Positions 47,703 to 57,971 of a DNA stretch of 64,000 bases are shown in pieces. Source of the stretch: Periplaneta americana (taxonomy: Eukaryota > Arthropoda > Insecta > Blattodea > Blattidae); NCBI RefSeq assembly GCF_040183065.1, contig NC_091120.1, positions 169,601,488-169,665,487 of the forward strand, read 5' to 3'. Position 1 is the stretch's first letter. Each line of letters opens with the position of its first letter. A program made the position numbers and the translations under genes. The notes beneath the pieces are model-generated. The model saw only the letters and a list, made by a program, of their open reading frames with translations, did not search any database and was not told where the DNA came from.

Positions 47703-48045
47703 CAACAATTATCAAACCTGCCTTACAGGGAGCTACTACTTGAAAGCCAGATTTGCATAATATATTTTGTTATTGGAGGTACGTTAACAGGAAGCCACAA
47801 TTTAAGTCACACAGAATTTGTGTGCACTCAAAGTTGGGTTCTGGCGTCTTGCCAACCCATTTGAGATGTGTGGATATAAAGGAAAGATTGTGACGATGTC
47901 GTGTATAGTGCCTGGGGTAGCTCAGTCGGGAGAGCATTCGTGCACTAAGCGAAGGGATCGATACCCGACCCCGGAATAATTTTTCCTTGAAATTATTCAA
48001 ACCTACTTTACAGGGAGTTACTATCTGAAAGCCAGATTTGCATAA
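47703..48045 (+). mobile_element. tRNA-derived SINE, family 6, bracketed by a direct repeat
   Basis: Head 47914-47983: GCCTGGGGTAGCTCAGTCGG, D-arm GCTC...GAGC, B-box-like GATCGATACCCGACC. A block of about 40 bp (TACAGGGAGCTACTACTTGA, then AAGCCAGATTTGCATAA) occurs at about 47725-47762 and again, slightly diverged, at about 48008-48045. The T-loop and acceptor stem are imperfect, so this is not a working tRNA gene. Confidence 0.7.
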
Positions 48046-48108
48046 ATGAACAATTGTTATGGAGTGTCATTTTCTTCAGATACAATGGATATGGAATTAG
48101 AAGATGAA

Positions 48109-48374
48109 AGTCCACACCTGTGGATTAACGGTCAGCGCGTCTGGCCGCGAAACCAGGTGGCCCGGGTTCGAATCCCGGTCGGGACAAGTTACCTGATTGA
48201 GGGCTTTTCCGGGTTTTTCCCTCAACCCAATACGACCAAATGTTGGGTAACTTTCGGTGCTGGACCCTGGACTCATTTCACCGGCATTATCACCTTCATT
48301 TCATTTAGATGCTAAATAACCTAGATGTTGATAAAGCGTCGTAAAATAACCCAATAAAATAAAAAGAAATAAAA
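48109..48374 (+). mobile_element. SINE family 2
   Basis: Full copy with an 11-bp perfect duplication TAGAAGATGAA at 48098-48108 and 48375-48385. Head with GGTCAGCGCGTCTGG, B-box GGGTTCGAATCCC, end GCGTCGTAAAATAACCCAAT. Confidence 0.92.
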
Positions 48375-48385
48375 TAGAAGATGAA

Positions 48386-49045
48386 GATATAGATGTGGAA
48401 GTAGGATTCCGCACTTTATTTAGTGCAATGGATTCATGCTCATCGATTTACGTGGAAACTGTTGGCGACACTGATTAAACAAAAGAACGACCATGCGATA
48501 AATTGATAGTGATAAATCGAGCTGCAGAAATTATCGCTATGTGTGACTGTGATTGGTTGGAATTCAAATTTCATTACACTTCATCGGCCGAAAATGGAAT
48601 GACGTCATATAAACAAAATCGTAGCCATAAAAGGAATTCCCTGGAATACGAGTATAACGTTTCAGTTTAGCTATATCTTGAAGCTTCTTTTGGTTTATGG
48701 GAAGTTTTAGTGTAGAGATGTAGAGTAGAGATGGACATAGACCAAGTGGGAAACAAACTCTTTTGCATCTACAGGGCCTTCATTGGCATCTTCATATTCG
48801 AACTGTCTAAATTTGGAACCTGAAATGTCATCCTCTCTGCTCGTGGTTTGTATGCCGATTCCTTTGAAATGTTTGTTTCCTTATAACTTGTTGGTCGTCA
48901 TGTCTTGAAACACAATATGTTAGTCGAAGTAACCAATTTTACAGAAAGTCTCCTCTTGGCACTTGTAGGAATGACTAGTTCTACATACTGCCCTGGAGTA
49001 TATATTCTGTCCGCTCTTCTTATAAAAAAATCCCAAAATCACTAT
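48386..49045. other. No supported gene
   Basis: Contains TGACGTCAT near 48601. The ORF at 48905-49207 overlaps the mitochondrial fragment and is not itself convincing. Confidence 0.45.
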
Positions 49046-49487
49046 CGCAGGGCAAAAGTAGTAGATAGGGCAATAATTTTCTTTAAATCATACTCAAACT
49101 TAGCCACTAAGTCAGCTATAAACATTTTTAAAGGAGAAATAAGTAAAATAAAAATATTTAGCCAATCACTAAAAACAACTCTAAAGCGAAGTAATAAAAA
49201 AAACTAATAAAGGTGTATTAGATATACCATAAGTAGAAATATAAGGTATAAACCATATAGAACCTATAAATCTTGAATATAAATAAAACTTAATAGATAA
49301 CAGCCTATTATCAATATTAATCCTAGAAATCTCATATCCAAATCAACCACCTAAAAATGTAACCAACAATACTGAAGTCTTTAAATAAAAAGGTAAACAA
49401 ATTAATAAAGGAGTAGGAAAAATAATTCAACTAAGAAATCTACCCCCTATAACAGCCATAATTAATAAACCCAATATTCCCTCTGAT
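49046..49487 (-). pseudogene. ND5: Nuclear copy of mitochondrial ND5 (C-terminal part)
   Basis: Minus strand, read with the invertebrate mitochondrial code: EGMLGLLIMAVMGGSFLSWI, IFPTPLLICLPFYLK, LVTFLGGWFGYEIS, SSMWFMPYISTYG and onwards to a hydrophilic end near 49050. GGSxLSWxxFPTP and LGGWxGYEIS are ND5 landmarks. Two TGA codons fall where Trp is expected and ATA where Met is expected, which only makes sense in mitochondrial code. It is therefore a non-functional NUMT of NADH dehydrogenase subunit 5 in nuclear DNA, flanked by ordinary nuclear repeats. Confidence 0.78.
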
Positions 49488-50239
49488 ATGATTGATTTTC
49501 TTCATTCGTCCATTACCAACCAGATTAATTAGAAAGCGCACCACCGTAAGGTTACAGTTCTTCCCTGGACATGCGTCGCTAAAAGGATGAGTCTTTTTTT
49601 ACATTAGGAGATAACTCGTTTTTAATGTAGTTGCTGCACTATTTCTAAGACGAACAAATGCGAACTGCCATCACATCCAGAATTAAAAATTGTTTCAAGA
49701 ATCTGATATTTTCCACACAAATAAGGAACACTTACGTCCTCCTTATACGGACGTAACATAAATTCGTTTGCAGAATATTCAACCCGACGTTCTTTTGTTC
49801 TAGTGTTTTAAGAGTGTTCGTTGCTTGAACGACGTGATAGCCTGAAGGTTTGTGATTTTTTCCTCCCTCTCGTCCTAACATCCAAGGGGGCTGGGTGGGA
49901 GCAGTAACCTCTCTACTCGAAGGGTCCATAAGGAGAAGGAAGAAGATTGAAGATGACTGAGCTTCCTGTTTCTGTGACGTCACTCACCCTTCAGAACAAC
50001 AACAACCGCCACCGTATTTCTCATGGACCTTTCTACTTTCCCGAAAGTAAAAATCCGAAACCAGCGTGCTGTCGCTCAGATAAACCTCAGGAACAGGGGG
50101 TGACACAGAACACCATGGCGACTCCATTCTTTATAAGGAGTAGATAAGGGGTAACAAATACGGGTATTCTTTTTCGATGTTTACTACCTCATAAAATTAC
50201 TACGCATAAGTTACAGTAGCGCTGGCCATTTGTGTTACT
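49488..50239. other. No supported gene
   Basis: ORFs at 49732-49983 and 49947-50147 overlap on opposite strands and are unrecognised. Composition is slightly richer in G+C than the surroundings. Confidence 0.45.
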
Positions 50240-50252
50240 GTTGTTGTTGTTG

Positions 50253-50306
<54 letters not shown>
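50240..50306. repeat. (GTT)n/(ATT)n microsatellite
   Basis: GTT units passing into about 17 ATT units, abutting the LINE fragment that follows. Confidence 0.95.
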
Positions 50307-50308
<2 letters not shown>

Positions 50309-50309
50309 A

Positions 50310-51078
50310 TATAAAGCTATGGTTAGAAGTAAGTTAGAGTATGCGTCTGTAATATGGTCACCTCAGTTCCAGTCCCATCAGATGCAAATAGAAAGGATAC
50401 AGAAAAGGTTTTTACTTTATTTATATTTAAAAAAAACATCACGTGTCGTCTTATGACAACCAAATTTTCATATAATCAGTTATTTTTTTTTATTTAACTA
50501 TAAAACTTTAAAATATCGACGATTAATAAATAGCCAAATTTTACTCTATAAGACTGTTAACGGTATATTGAATAACTGTGATTTTCTTAAATTCCTTCAG
50601 TAAAAAGAACAGAATTACGTCATAGGCAACCTTTTATTGTTCCTATTCCTAGAAATGTTTTCTTCAAGAACTCTCCATTGTTTGTTATGTGTAATACTTA
50701 CAACTCTCTGTCTTTAAACTGCGATTCTCAATTGGATTTCAGTTTAACAATTGAAAAATTTCATACAATATTAAAAAGCATTGTATTTCCTTAGATATTT
50801 AAATTATGAAGAAGAGTATTATAATGTTTTTACTCTAGTTTTTAAATAATTTTGCATCATTGACATTTGGCACTATATGAACTGTAATATTATATTCTAG
50901 CATCTATTACCATTATGTATTTTCTTTCTTTCGTTTGTGTTGTTTGTTTTGTTGTTTTTTTCTCTTATTATATATTTTGTGTATATATCTGTGTAAGCCA
51001 TCTGTACTTGGATGCCTGCTTCTGTTGCTGGTGGATTTAAAATAAAATAAAATAAATAAAATAAAATAAAATAAAAAT
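50310..51078 (+). pseudogene. LINE family D, 3' end with (AAATA)n tail
   Basis: SMVRSKLEYASVIWSPQFQS, QIERIQKRFLLYLYLK, then in other frames LYKTVNGILNNCDFL, RTELRHRQPFIVPIPRNVFF, SLSLNCDSQLDFSLTIEKF and stop near 50795. LEYAxVxWSP...IERIQRRFLRYL is common to reverse-transcriptase tails of jockey/LOA/I-related elements. The 3' region ends GGTGGATTTAAAATAAAATA at 51038-51076. Multiple frameshifts. Confidence 0.82.
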
Positions 51079-51080
51079 TA

Positions 51081-52264
51081 CAGTTAGATCTGGATATAGT
51101 GAACTCGGTTATAGTGAACATTCGGCTATATTGAACCTAAATCGTTGGTCCCGACCCGCATACTTTAAAAAGTACATTAATATCTCCGTTTATAATGAAC
51201 CCTCGCTTCGGTTATAGTGAACCTAAAACTATAACTTCTCCATGAAAATGTAATTTTAAAAAGGCCAAAATGGTAATTTCGGAAACCCTTTCTCCTATAA
51301 ACTTTCAAGAATATGTTCAAAACAAAATCTCAAACCTTCTACTCCTTAAGTGCATTGAAAGACGAACGATTTGTTCAGCTTAAAACATGTTAAAGTGAAT
51401 AGTGTATGAGTGAGGGATGAATGAAGGATTAGTTCTGACGCCTTTAAAGGAGGTTATTAGAAGAACAGGAAGATAAATTGTTTTCTTTTGTAAAAGGGAG
51501 TAGAGTAATGACGAAAGGGTAAATACAAGGAGGATTACAATATAATGGTCCTTAATCCTTCCTCCAGCATCTTTGTAAAAGTGAATCCGGGAAATTCCAA
51601 GGCCGAGTACACAGTAGCATACCTCTAGTGGGAAGAGGTGCGAAATCGGTCAGTGCTTACAACCTACATGGGCAGATTAGATTCAAGTTTCGAACTGTGA
51701 ACATCAGGATGTCGAAGCATAAAGTGTTCAAGTTGGAAGTTACAGCGAACATTAGTACTGATATTGAACGTGGTCTGTCTCAAACGGGTATTACTGTATG
51801 TGTAGCAAAGTCAATCAATCAATCAATTTAGGGCATTTCAAAACCTAAGAGGTTTTTAGCCTCATTCACAATATATCGCCATTCGTCTCTGTTCTCTGCA
51901 TCTTCTTGTCGTCCTCCCACTGTAGAAAGATTATCATATAGGCCTACTTGGTCCTGCCAACGGAGACGAGGTCTACCAAGAGGTGTCTTACATCTTGGAG
52001 AATAGTCGAAAGCTTTTCGTAGAAGAGAGTCTTCATCACGCCGTAGAACGTGTCCAAGCCAACGTAGTCTTCGACTTTTTATTAAGGCTATTATGTCCGG
52101 ATATTTATAAATATCCCTTAGTTCCCTGTTGTTCAAAATTCTCCATGTGTTATTTTATAGCAAAGTCAGTAGAATAAAAACAGACACTTCGGTTTTAGTG
52201 AACCTCGGATATAGTGAACGAAATATGCTGGTCCGCAGTGGTTCACTATAACCGGAGTTGACTG
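51081..52264. mobile_element. Tigger/pogo-like DNA transposon, non-autonomous
   Basis: Flanked by TA (51079-51080 and 52265-52266). Ends CAGTTAGATCTGGATATAGT and, on the complement, CAGTCAACTCCGGTTATAGT, each followed by GTGAAC repeats (TATAGTGAAC iterated), as in pogo/Tigger elements. The interior around 51300-51800 has a weak frame (51628-51831) with no clear transposase. A LINE fragment is nested at 51814-52157. Confidence 0.8.
51814..52157 (-). pseudogene. LINE family E tail inserted in the Tigger-like element
   Basis: Minus strand: NNRELRDIYKYPDIIALIKS, RRLRWLGHVLRRDEDSLLRK, TPLGRPRLRWQDQV, DNLSTVGG, NRDEWRYIVNEAKNL, stop, then a (TTGA)n-type tail. It is flanked by an 11-bp perfect duplication TAGCAAAGTCA (51803-51813 and 52158-52168). 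TAGGCCTA at 51939-51946 adds two codons (GL) after WQDQV. Confidence 0.88.
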
Positions 52265-52309
52265 TATTATTATTGTTGTTGTTATTATTATTATTATTAT
52301 TATTATTGT

Positions 52310-52760
52310 TGTTGTTTAGTCAATTGTCCGAAGACAGGTCTGAACCATACAAGTGATACCAAAAAGCACCAGTCCACACCTGTGGAGTAACGGTCAGCGC
52401 GAAACCAGGTGGCCCGGGTTCGATTCCTGGTCGGGGCAAGTTACCTGGTTGAGGTTTTTTTCCGGGGTTTTCCCTCAACCCAATACGAGCAAATGCTGGG
52501 TAACTTTAGGTGCTGGACCCCGGACTCATTTCACCGGCATTATCACCTTCATATCATTCAGACGCTAAATAACCTAGATGTTGATACAGCGTCGTAAAAT
52601 AACCCAAAAAATAAATAAATAAAAAGCACCACTTGTGAGGCAACTAGACCAGGAGATAATGGGTAGGGTGGCCAGTTCCTTTCCCTCTTCATTGCATACA
52701 TCGCCTATTAGCTACACGTTACACCGATGTTTTTATGAATATATTGGAGGTACAATACAA
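52310..52760 (+). repeat. Repeat X, copy 3, split by a SINE
   Basis: CAATTGTCCGAAGACAGGTC, then the SINE, then CACTTGTGAGGCAACTAGAC, GATAATGGGTAGGGTGGCCA and CATTGCATACATCGCC. It has no GGCCTA at the position where copy 1 has it. Confidence 0.82.
52372..52620 (+). mobile_element. SINE family 2
   Basis: Full copy inserted in repeat X with an 11-bp duplication AAAAAGCACCA (52361-52371 and 52621-52631). The tail is (AAAT)n. Confidence 0.92.
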
Positions 52761-53023
52761 ACATTTGTGAATCATACACTTAAAATTTGAGCAATGAAAT
52801 AGATTTTGGAAATATTCTCCATTTTTGTAAAACAAATTGCACTCTGAATGTCATTTGGTACATACGAAACGATTAAATCCATAGGAATTTTAAAGATTCC
52901 TTCGGTCGCCATTGAGATAGTCCATAAACACGAAAGAAAACTGCACCAGCAACAAAACATAACTTCTCGACAACTAGTGAGACGGTTAGAGAGAAGAAAG
53001 TCGTTCGAGATAGTTTAAGTGAA

Positions 53024-53984
53024 AATGTGCCAAGTGACTGATACCACAAGAACAAAGTGAAATGTGCCAAGTGACTGATACCACAAGAACAAAATAAAAT
53101 GTGCCAAGCGACTGATCCCACAAGAACAAAGTGAAATGTGCCAAGTGAATGATACCACAAGAACAAAGTAAAATGTGCCAAGTGACTAATACCACAAGAA
53201 CAAAGTGAAATGTGCCAAGTGACTAATACCACAAGAACAAAGTGAAATGTGCCAAGTGAATGATACCACAAGAACAAAGTGAAATGTGCCAAGTGACTAA
53301 TACCACAAGAACAAAGTGAAATGTGCCAAGTGAATGATACCACAAGAACAAAGTAAAATGTGCCAAGTGACTGATACCACAAGAACAAAGTGAAATGTGC
53401 CAAGTGACTAATACCACAAGAACAAAGTGAAATGTGCCAAGTGACTAATACCACAAGAACAAAGTGAAATGTGCCAAGTGAATGATACCACAAGAACAAA
53501 GTGAAATGTGCCAAGTGACTAATACCACAAGAACAAAGTGAAATGTGCCAAGTGAATGATACCACAAGAACAAAGTAAAATGTGCCAAGTGACTGATACC
53601 ACAAGAACAAAGTGAAATGTGCCAAGTGAATGATACCACAAGAACAAAGTAAAATGTGCCAAGCGACTGATCCCACAAGAACAAAGTGAAATGTGCCAAG
53701 TGAATGATACCACAAGAACAAAGTGAAATGTGCCAAGTGACTAATACCACAAGAACAAAGTGAAATGTGCCAAGTGACTGATACCACAAGAACAAAGTGA
53801 AATGTGCCAAGTGACTAATACCACAAGAACAAAGTGAAATGTGCCAAGTGACTAATACCACAAGAACAAAGTGAAATGTGCCAAGTGACTGATACCACAA
53901 GAACAAAGTGAAATGTGCCAAGTGACTGATACCACAAGAACACAGTGAAATGCGCCAAGTGACTGATACCAAAGAACAAAGTGA
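53024..53984. repeat. 37-bp minisatellite, 26 units, with 222-bp higher-order repeat
   Basis: Unit AATGTGCCAAGTGACTGATA plus CCACAAGAACAAAGTGA, 37 bp. Start-to-start distance from unit 1 (53024) to unit 26 (53949) is 925 bp, exactly 25 periods, with no indels until the last unit. Variant positions (CTGATA, ATGATA, CTAATA, GCGACTGATCC; AAAGTGA or AAAGTAA) show that units 5-10 (53172-53393) repeat in the same order as units 11-16 (53394-53615). Long minus-strand ORFs exist only because the unit lacks stops on that strand. Confidence 0.96.
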
Positions 53985-54974
53985 TTAAGTGTATACTGGA
54001 GTGCATAGTATAAGACACACATCGTTAAACGGACACAGTTCAGTTGCAATAGTCTACTCTTAGTGTCTTTTATAAATATGAAATTAAAATTCTACTCCTC
54101 AACCGTACATTCGAAACGAAATATTTGCAGTTCTTAAAAATGTGAAATAGATGTCAGGAGATTCAAGTATTCTACATAGGACATAATCCCCGTGAAGACA
54201 CGCCATTCTGGTTCTACATAATACATGTAGTGGTGTGGCGAGTTCCCGGGCAAGGAAGACCAATATAACGCAGCTAACTCTGGATCTGAAAGGGTTGACC
54301 CGATTCCAGAGCATCAGAGGTTGAAATGTTTATACATCTCGTGCTAACAACAGCATGTTTACGAAGTCGAATCTAGGGCGAAAGGATCTTTAAACGGGAT
54401 ACAGAATTGCTCAACTCTTACTTAAAGAACAAGAGGTGGAACGAGATATAAACTGATTTGTCAAATCATCTCTCTTTGGATTCACGGACCAATTCGGAAT
54501 AATAATTACACCTCTAAACATACAGGCTAAACTAATTCTATCGAACTGTGTGGAAGAAAATACGATGGAAAATACAGCAATAATCCGGAATTATTCAAAC
54601 AGAAACTAATCGTTTATGTCAACTATCGATTTGTTTAATTCTCTCAACCGAATGGTGGGTTCTGTGTTAACCACTGAATCAGATATTCGCGTGTTAAACT
54701 CTATACCTACCGAATGTGACGAACTTTGAAAGGAAACAAATCCAAAGAACGACTTTAGAAAGAAGTAAATTTAGGGACCTATCTAGTTGGTTTACGAGAA
54801 GGCCCAGACGAAATTTAACGCCGATTTATTGGCACGTTTTCTGCTACGCGGACATACATCTCTGCAGACAAACTACCCGCAGTTCAGTAGCGATTTCTTC
54901 ATAAAGGATGTGAAGATCATCCTACAGCTTTATTTACAATAAACACTTTTATGTTTTATATTGATATTTTTAAA
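53985..54974. other. No supported gene
   Basis: ORFs at 54099-54314 and 54716-54904 are unrecognised. Confidence 0.45.
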
Positions 54975-55090
54975 GTCATTCATTCATTCATGTTTGTCTG
55001 CCCAAGGGCAGGTCTTTCCCTGCAAACCCAGCGTTCTCCAATCTTTCCTATTTTCTGCCTTCCTCTAGTCTTCGCATATGATCTACAGTA
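54975..55090 (-). mobile_element. LINE family C, 3' stub with (AATG)n tail
   Basis: Complement encodes RKAENRK-like residues then a GLQ-type end (GGCAGAAAATAGGAAAGATT, GAACGCTGGGTTTGCAG) and finishes GAATGAATGAATGAC. It matches the 3' end of the family C copy at 32920. Confidence 0.72.
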
Positions 55091-55350
55091 TGGCATCAGA
55101 TGTTGAAACTTTCGTAACTTGTTCTCCATTTGACTCTCGAACATAAACGTTTTAAGTTAAAAGAGACGTCAGGAATTGAAACTTCCGTAATGTTTTCTTC
55201 ATTTGACTCTCGAGCATTAAAGTTTCAAGTTAAAAGTGATGTCAGATGTTGGAATCATGCGTAACGTTTTCTCCAAGTCACTCTCGAGCATTAACGTTTC
55301 AAGTTAAAAATGACACCAGATGTTGAATTGAATTGAATGTAAAAGAAGGG

Positions 55351-55585
55351 GAGTCCACACTTGTGGAGTAACGGCGAAACCAGGCGGTCCGGGTTCGATT
55401 TCCGGACGGGGCAAGTCACCTGGTTGTGGTTTTTTCCGGGGTTTTCCCTCAACCCATACGAGAAATGCTGGGTAACTTTCGGTGCTGGACCCCGGACTCA
55501 TTTCACCGCCATTATCACCTCCATCTCATTCAGATGCTACATAACCTAAGACGTTGATAAAGCGTCGTAAAATAAGCTACTAAAA
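55351..55585 (+). mobile_element. SINE family 2, copy with head deletion
   Basis: GTCCACACTTGTGGAGTAAC, then directly GCGAAACCAGGCGG: the CAGCGCGTCTGGCC stretch is lost. B-box GGGTTCGATTTCC, end GATAAAGCGTCGTAAAATAA. Confidence 0.88.
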
Positions 55586-55659
55586 ATAGAAGAAGAGGGG
55601 TGAGGGCTATAACAGCGACTTGAAAGATCTGTTACGCATCCAAGTCATAATTTTTAAGT

Positions 55660-55893
55660 TAGTTATTTAACGACGCTGCATCAACTACTAGGTTATTTAG
55701 CGTCGATGAGATTGGTGATAGTGAAATGAGGCCGAGGATTCGCCATAGATTACCTGGCATTCATCTTACGGTTGGGGAAAACCTCGGAAAAAAACCAACT
55801 AGATAATCAGCCAAGCGGGGATCGAACCCGCGCCCGAACGCAACTTCAGATCGGCAGGCAAGCTCCTTAACCGACTGAGTTACGCCGGTGGCT
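55660..55893 (-). mobile_element. SINE family 3, full copy
   Basis: Minus strand: GCCACCGGCGTAACTCAGTC (A-box), GGGTTCGATCCCCGC (B-box), body GTTTTCCCCAACCGTAAGAT, end GCAGCGTCGTTAAATAACTA. The 3' ends of families 2 and 3 are similar (AGCGTCGTxAAATAA), suggesting the same LINE partner. Confidence 0.88.
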
Positions 55894-55904
55894 CCTCGTC
55901 ATAA

Positions 55905-56187
55905 TATCCTATCAGTCCAATAGTCTGATATTCTTAATGAATTTCATCAAACTACGCACTGGGACAATTGATAGCTCATCAAGCTTTGGAAAATGTTTTC
56001 CAAAGATGAGAGCTCTTTGATGGGCGAGTGCATTGCAGTCGCACAATAGATGAGCTACAGACTCATCTCTCTGTGAACAACGAGCACAGGCAGGGTTGAT
56101 ATTATGTCCCGTTCTGTACAGGTTCTTCTTGAGGACACATTGTCCTGTAAGGAATTCGACTGCCCAGCGGAGCTGTTTCTTGCTCAC
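55905..56187 (-). pseudogene. Non-LTR retrotransposon C-terminus with CCHC knuckle
   Basis: Minus strand: SKKQLRWAVEFLTGQCVLKK, LYRTGHNINPACARCSQRDE, SVAHLLCDCNALAHQRALIF and VRSLMKFIKNIRLL. The C-x2-C...H-x4-C knuckle after an LRWxxxLLTGHC segment is the usual C-terminus of jockey/R1-type polymerase-RNase H proteins. Only about 91 codons remain. Confidence 0.8.
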
Positions 56188-56290
56188 GGCAAATGTTAAA
56201 ACTTTCCTAACTTTTTCTCCATTTGACCATCGAGCATTAACGTTTCATGTTAACAATGACGTCAGATATTGAAACTTTCGTCTTACTCTT

Positions 56291-56641
56291 CAGCAGCCTC
56301 GGCGAAAATGTAACTCACGAGCACATTGTGGCTCGAAATGATAGCTATTCATTTCTCTTTCATCCTGCCTCCTCCATCCCCACACTCTCGCTCACTGGAG
56401 TCAAACTCCGTTCAATTTGTATTCGTCTCTGAACTGCGAGTGGCGTATCGTCGCAATGTCTCTCTCGAAACCATGTACCTCTACAAAAACGAAAGTTTCA
56501 AATAGGATGGGAGGACGTATTTTTTTGCTGCCAATATGATGAGAATAATAAATGTATGATTTGTTAACAACGGTTGTATAACATAAAACGGCATTATAGT
56601 ACATGTTACTGATGAAACATTAAAAGGATAAGTGTTGTTGC

Positions 56642-56692
<51 letters not shown>
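56291..56692. repeat. Unassigned sequence ending in (ATT)n
   Basis: No gene recognised at 56291-56638; an ATT run of about 17 units lies at 56640-56692. Confidence 0.7.
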
Positions 56693-56744
56693 CATCATCC
56701 TCGTCATCAACATCTCTGTACTTCGATCCTTTTTCAGCAGATGT

Positions 56745-56900
56745 ACGAAAAAGCGGTTGATCTTCAATTTAAACTCACAGATTTACAATGTGATGTAAGG
56801 ACTTGACAAATGTCAAACTTTTCAAATCTTTGCCAAAAAATAAATATCCGAAGCTTCGTTCTTTCGCTTGCTCTGTTGAAGCCATGTTCGTTAAAACTTA
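56745..56900 (+). pseudogene. hAT transposase fragment
   Basis: KAVDLQFKLTDLQCDVRT, stop, MSNFSNLCQ, INIRSFVLSLALLKPCS. The DLQCD core and the following Phe/Arg-rich stretch recur in the hAT element at 57972-58816 (ELIDLQCDLRAKDRF) and resemble the region before the hAT dimerisation domain. Confidence 0.62.
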
Positions 56901-57597
56901 CATTTGTGAAAAATGATTTTCAACAATGAAAATAGTAAAAACCAAATTTAGATCACTCTGTCGCAGAGACATTCTGAAGATAGTTAATTTTAGGTTGTGA
57001 TAATGTGTCCTATGTTTTCTTGTTCATTTCTTTCTTCGTTGCACGTACTAAACATTAGTTTGTAGCCTTGTACTGTATAAAATTATATTTAAGTGCTTGG
57101 CGTAAGGAAAATGAAAACCCGTTAATAAGTCACACAGTTGCTTCACTTCCCCTTCGGGTGTCCGCCTCTCACCATAGGTGCTATGCACGTTGCAGGTTTC
57201 ACAGTGGCTCGTCGCCGATCACATTTTGGCCAGGGCTGCTCTTCAGCATAAATGTTTCATGTTAAACATAATATTTTTACTCCGCAACGTCTGTGACTAC
57301 AGTGCTAGCGAGCTGGATTTTCATCCAGGCGGCATGTGTTCGATTCCCATGTCAGATCTGGCTGGAATTTGTGGTAGACAAAGAAAATGTTGCAGAATTT
57401 TTTCCGGGGTACTCCTGCTTCTTTCTTTCATTCCACCAACACACTCCACTTCCCCCTCTTTCATCTACCATCTGTAGGCCTAATAGTAAAAATAAGCAAA
57501 GGGAGTGTCTGGGGGTAGTACGGGTTTCCGATGCTGATCTAGGTTCTAAGGACTTGCGGCTTTGGGCTCGTCAGTATCCGATTATACTTTACCTGCA
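56901..57597. other. No supported gene
   Basis: Overlapping ORFs at 57068-57670 are unrecognised and run into the SINE. TAGGCCTA lies at about 57475. Confidence 0.45.
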
Positions 57598-57851
57598 TTT
57601 ATTTATTTTTATTTTATTGGGTTATTTTACGACGCTGTATCAACATCTAGGTTATTTAGCCTCTGAATGATATGAAGGTGATAATGCCGGTGAAATGAGT
57701 CCGGGGTCCAACACCGAAAGTTACCCAGCAATTGCTCGTATTGGGTTGAGGGAAAACCCCGGAAAAAACCTCAACCAGATAACTTGCCCCGACCGGGATT
57801 CGAACCCGGGCCACCTGGTTTCGCGGCCAGACGCGCTGACCGTTACTCCAC
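57598..57851 (-). mobile_element. SINE family 2
   Basis: Full minus-strand copy with a 12-bp perfect duplication ACTTTACCTGCA (57586-57597 and 57852-57863). Confidence 0.93.
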
Positions 57852-57971
57852 ACTTTACCTGCAGGACCCAGGAAGAATGGCTTGTCGAATTCATGAATGC
57901 CATCCGGGCCATCCGTCGGATTTTGACAATTATCACATGTAGGGCGTATAATGGGCTGAAAAATTCTAGAT

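Larger units (their letters stand above)
55099..56290. repeat. 74-bp tandem repeat interrupted by three retroelements
   Basis: Units (GATGTTGAAACTTTCGTAAC, CTCCATTTGACTCTCGA, AACGTTTCAAGTTAAAA) start at 55099, 55173, 55245 and 55319, spacing 72-74 bp. The same unit reappears at about 56188-56290, so the array was opened by the SINEs and LINE fragment at 55351-56187. Confidence 0.8.

Noticed and set aside
47914..47983. Possible functional tRNA gene
   Set aside because: Acceptor and T-arm pairing are imperfect and position 33 is not T; better explained as a SINE head.
49732..50147. Two opposite-strand ORFs in moderately GC-rich DNA
   Set aside because: Neither resembles a known protein, and no splice or start context favours one.
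52873..53787. 304-codon minus-strand ORF, plus others nearby in all three frames
   Set aside because: Entirely the 37-bp minisatellite. The unit has no stops on that strand, and the 37-residue protein period is three DNA units.
53024..53984. CRISPR-like regular repeat
   Set aside because: Units are contiguous with no spacers, and the sequence is an animal nuclear genome.
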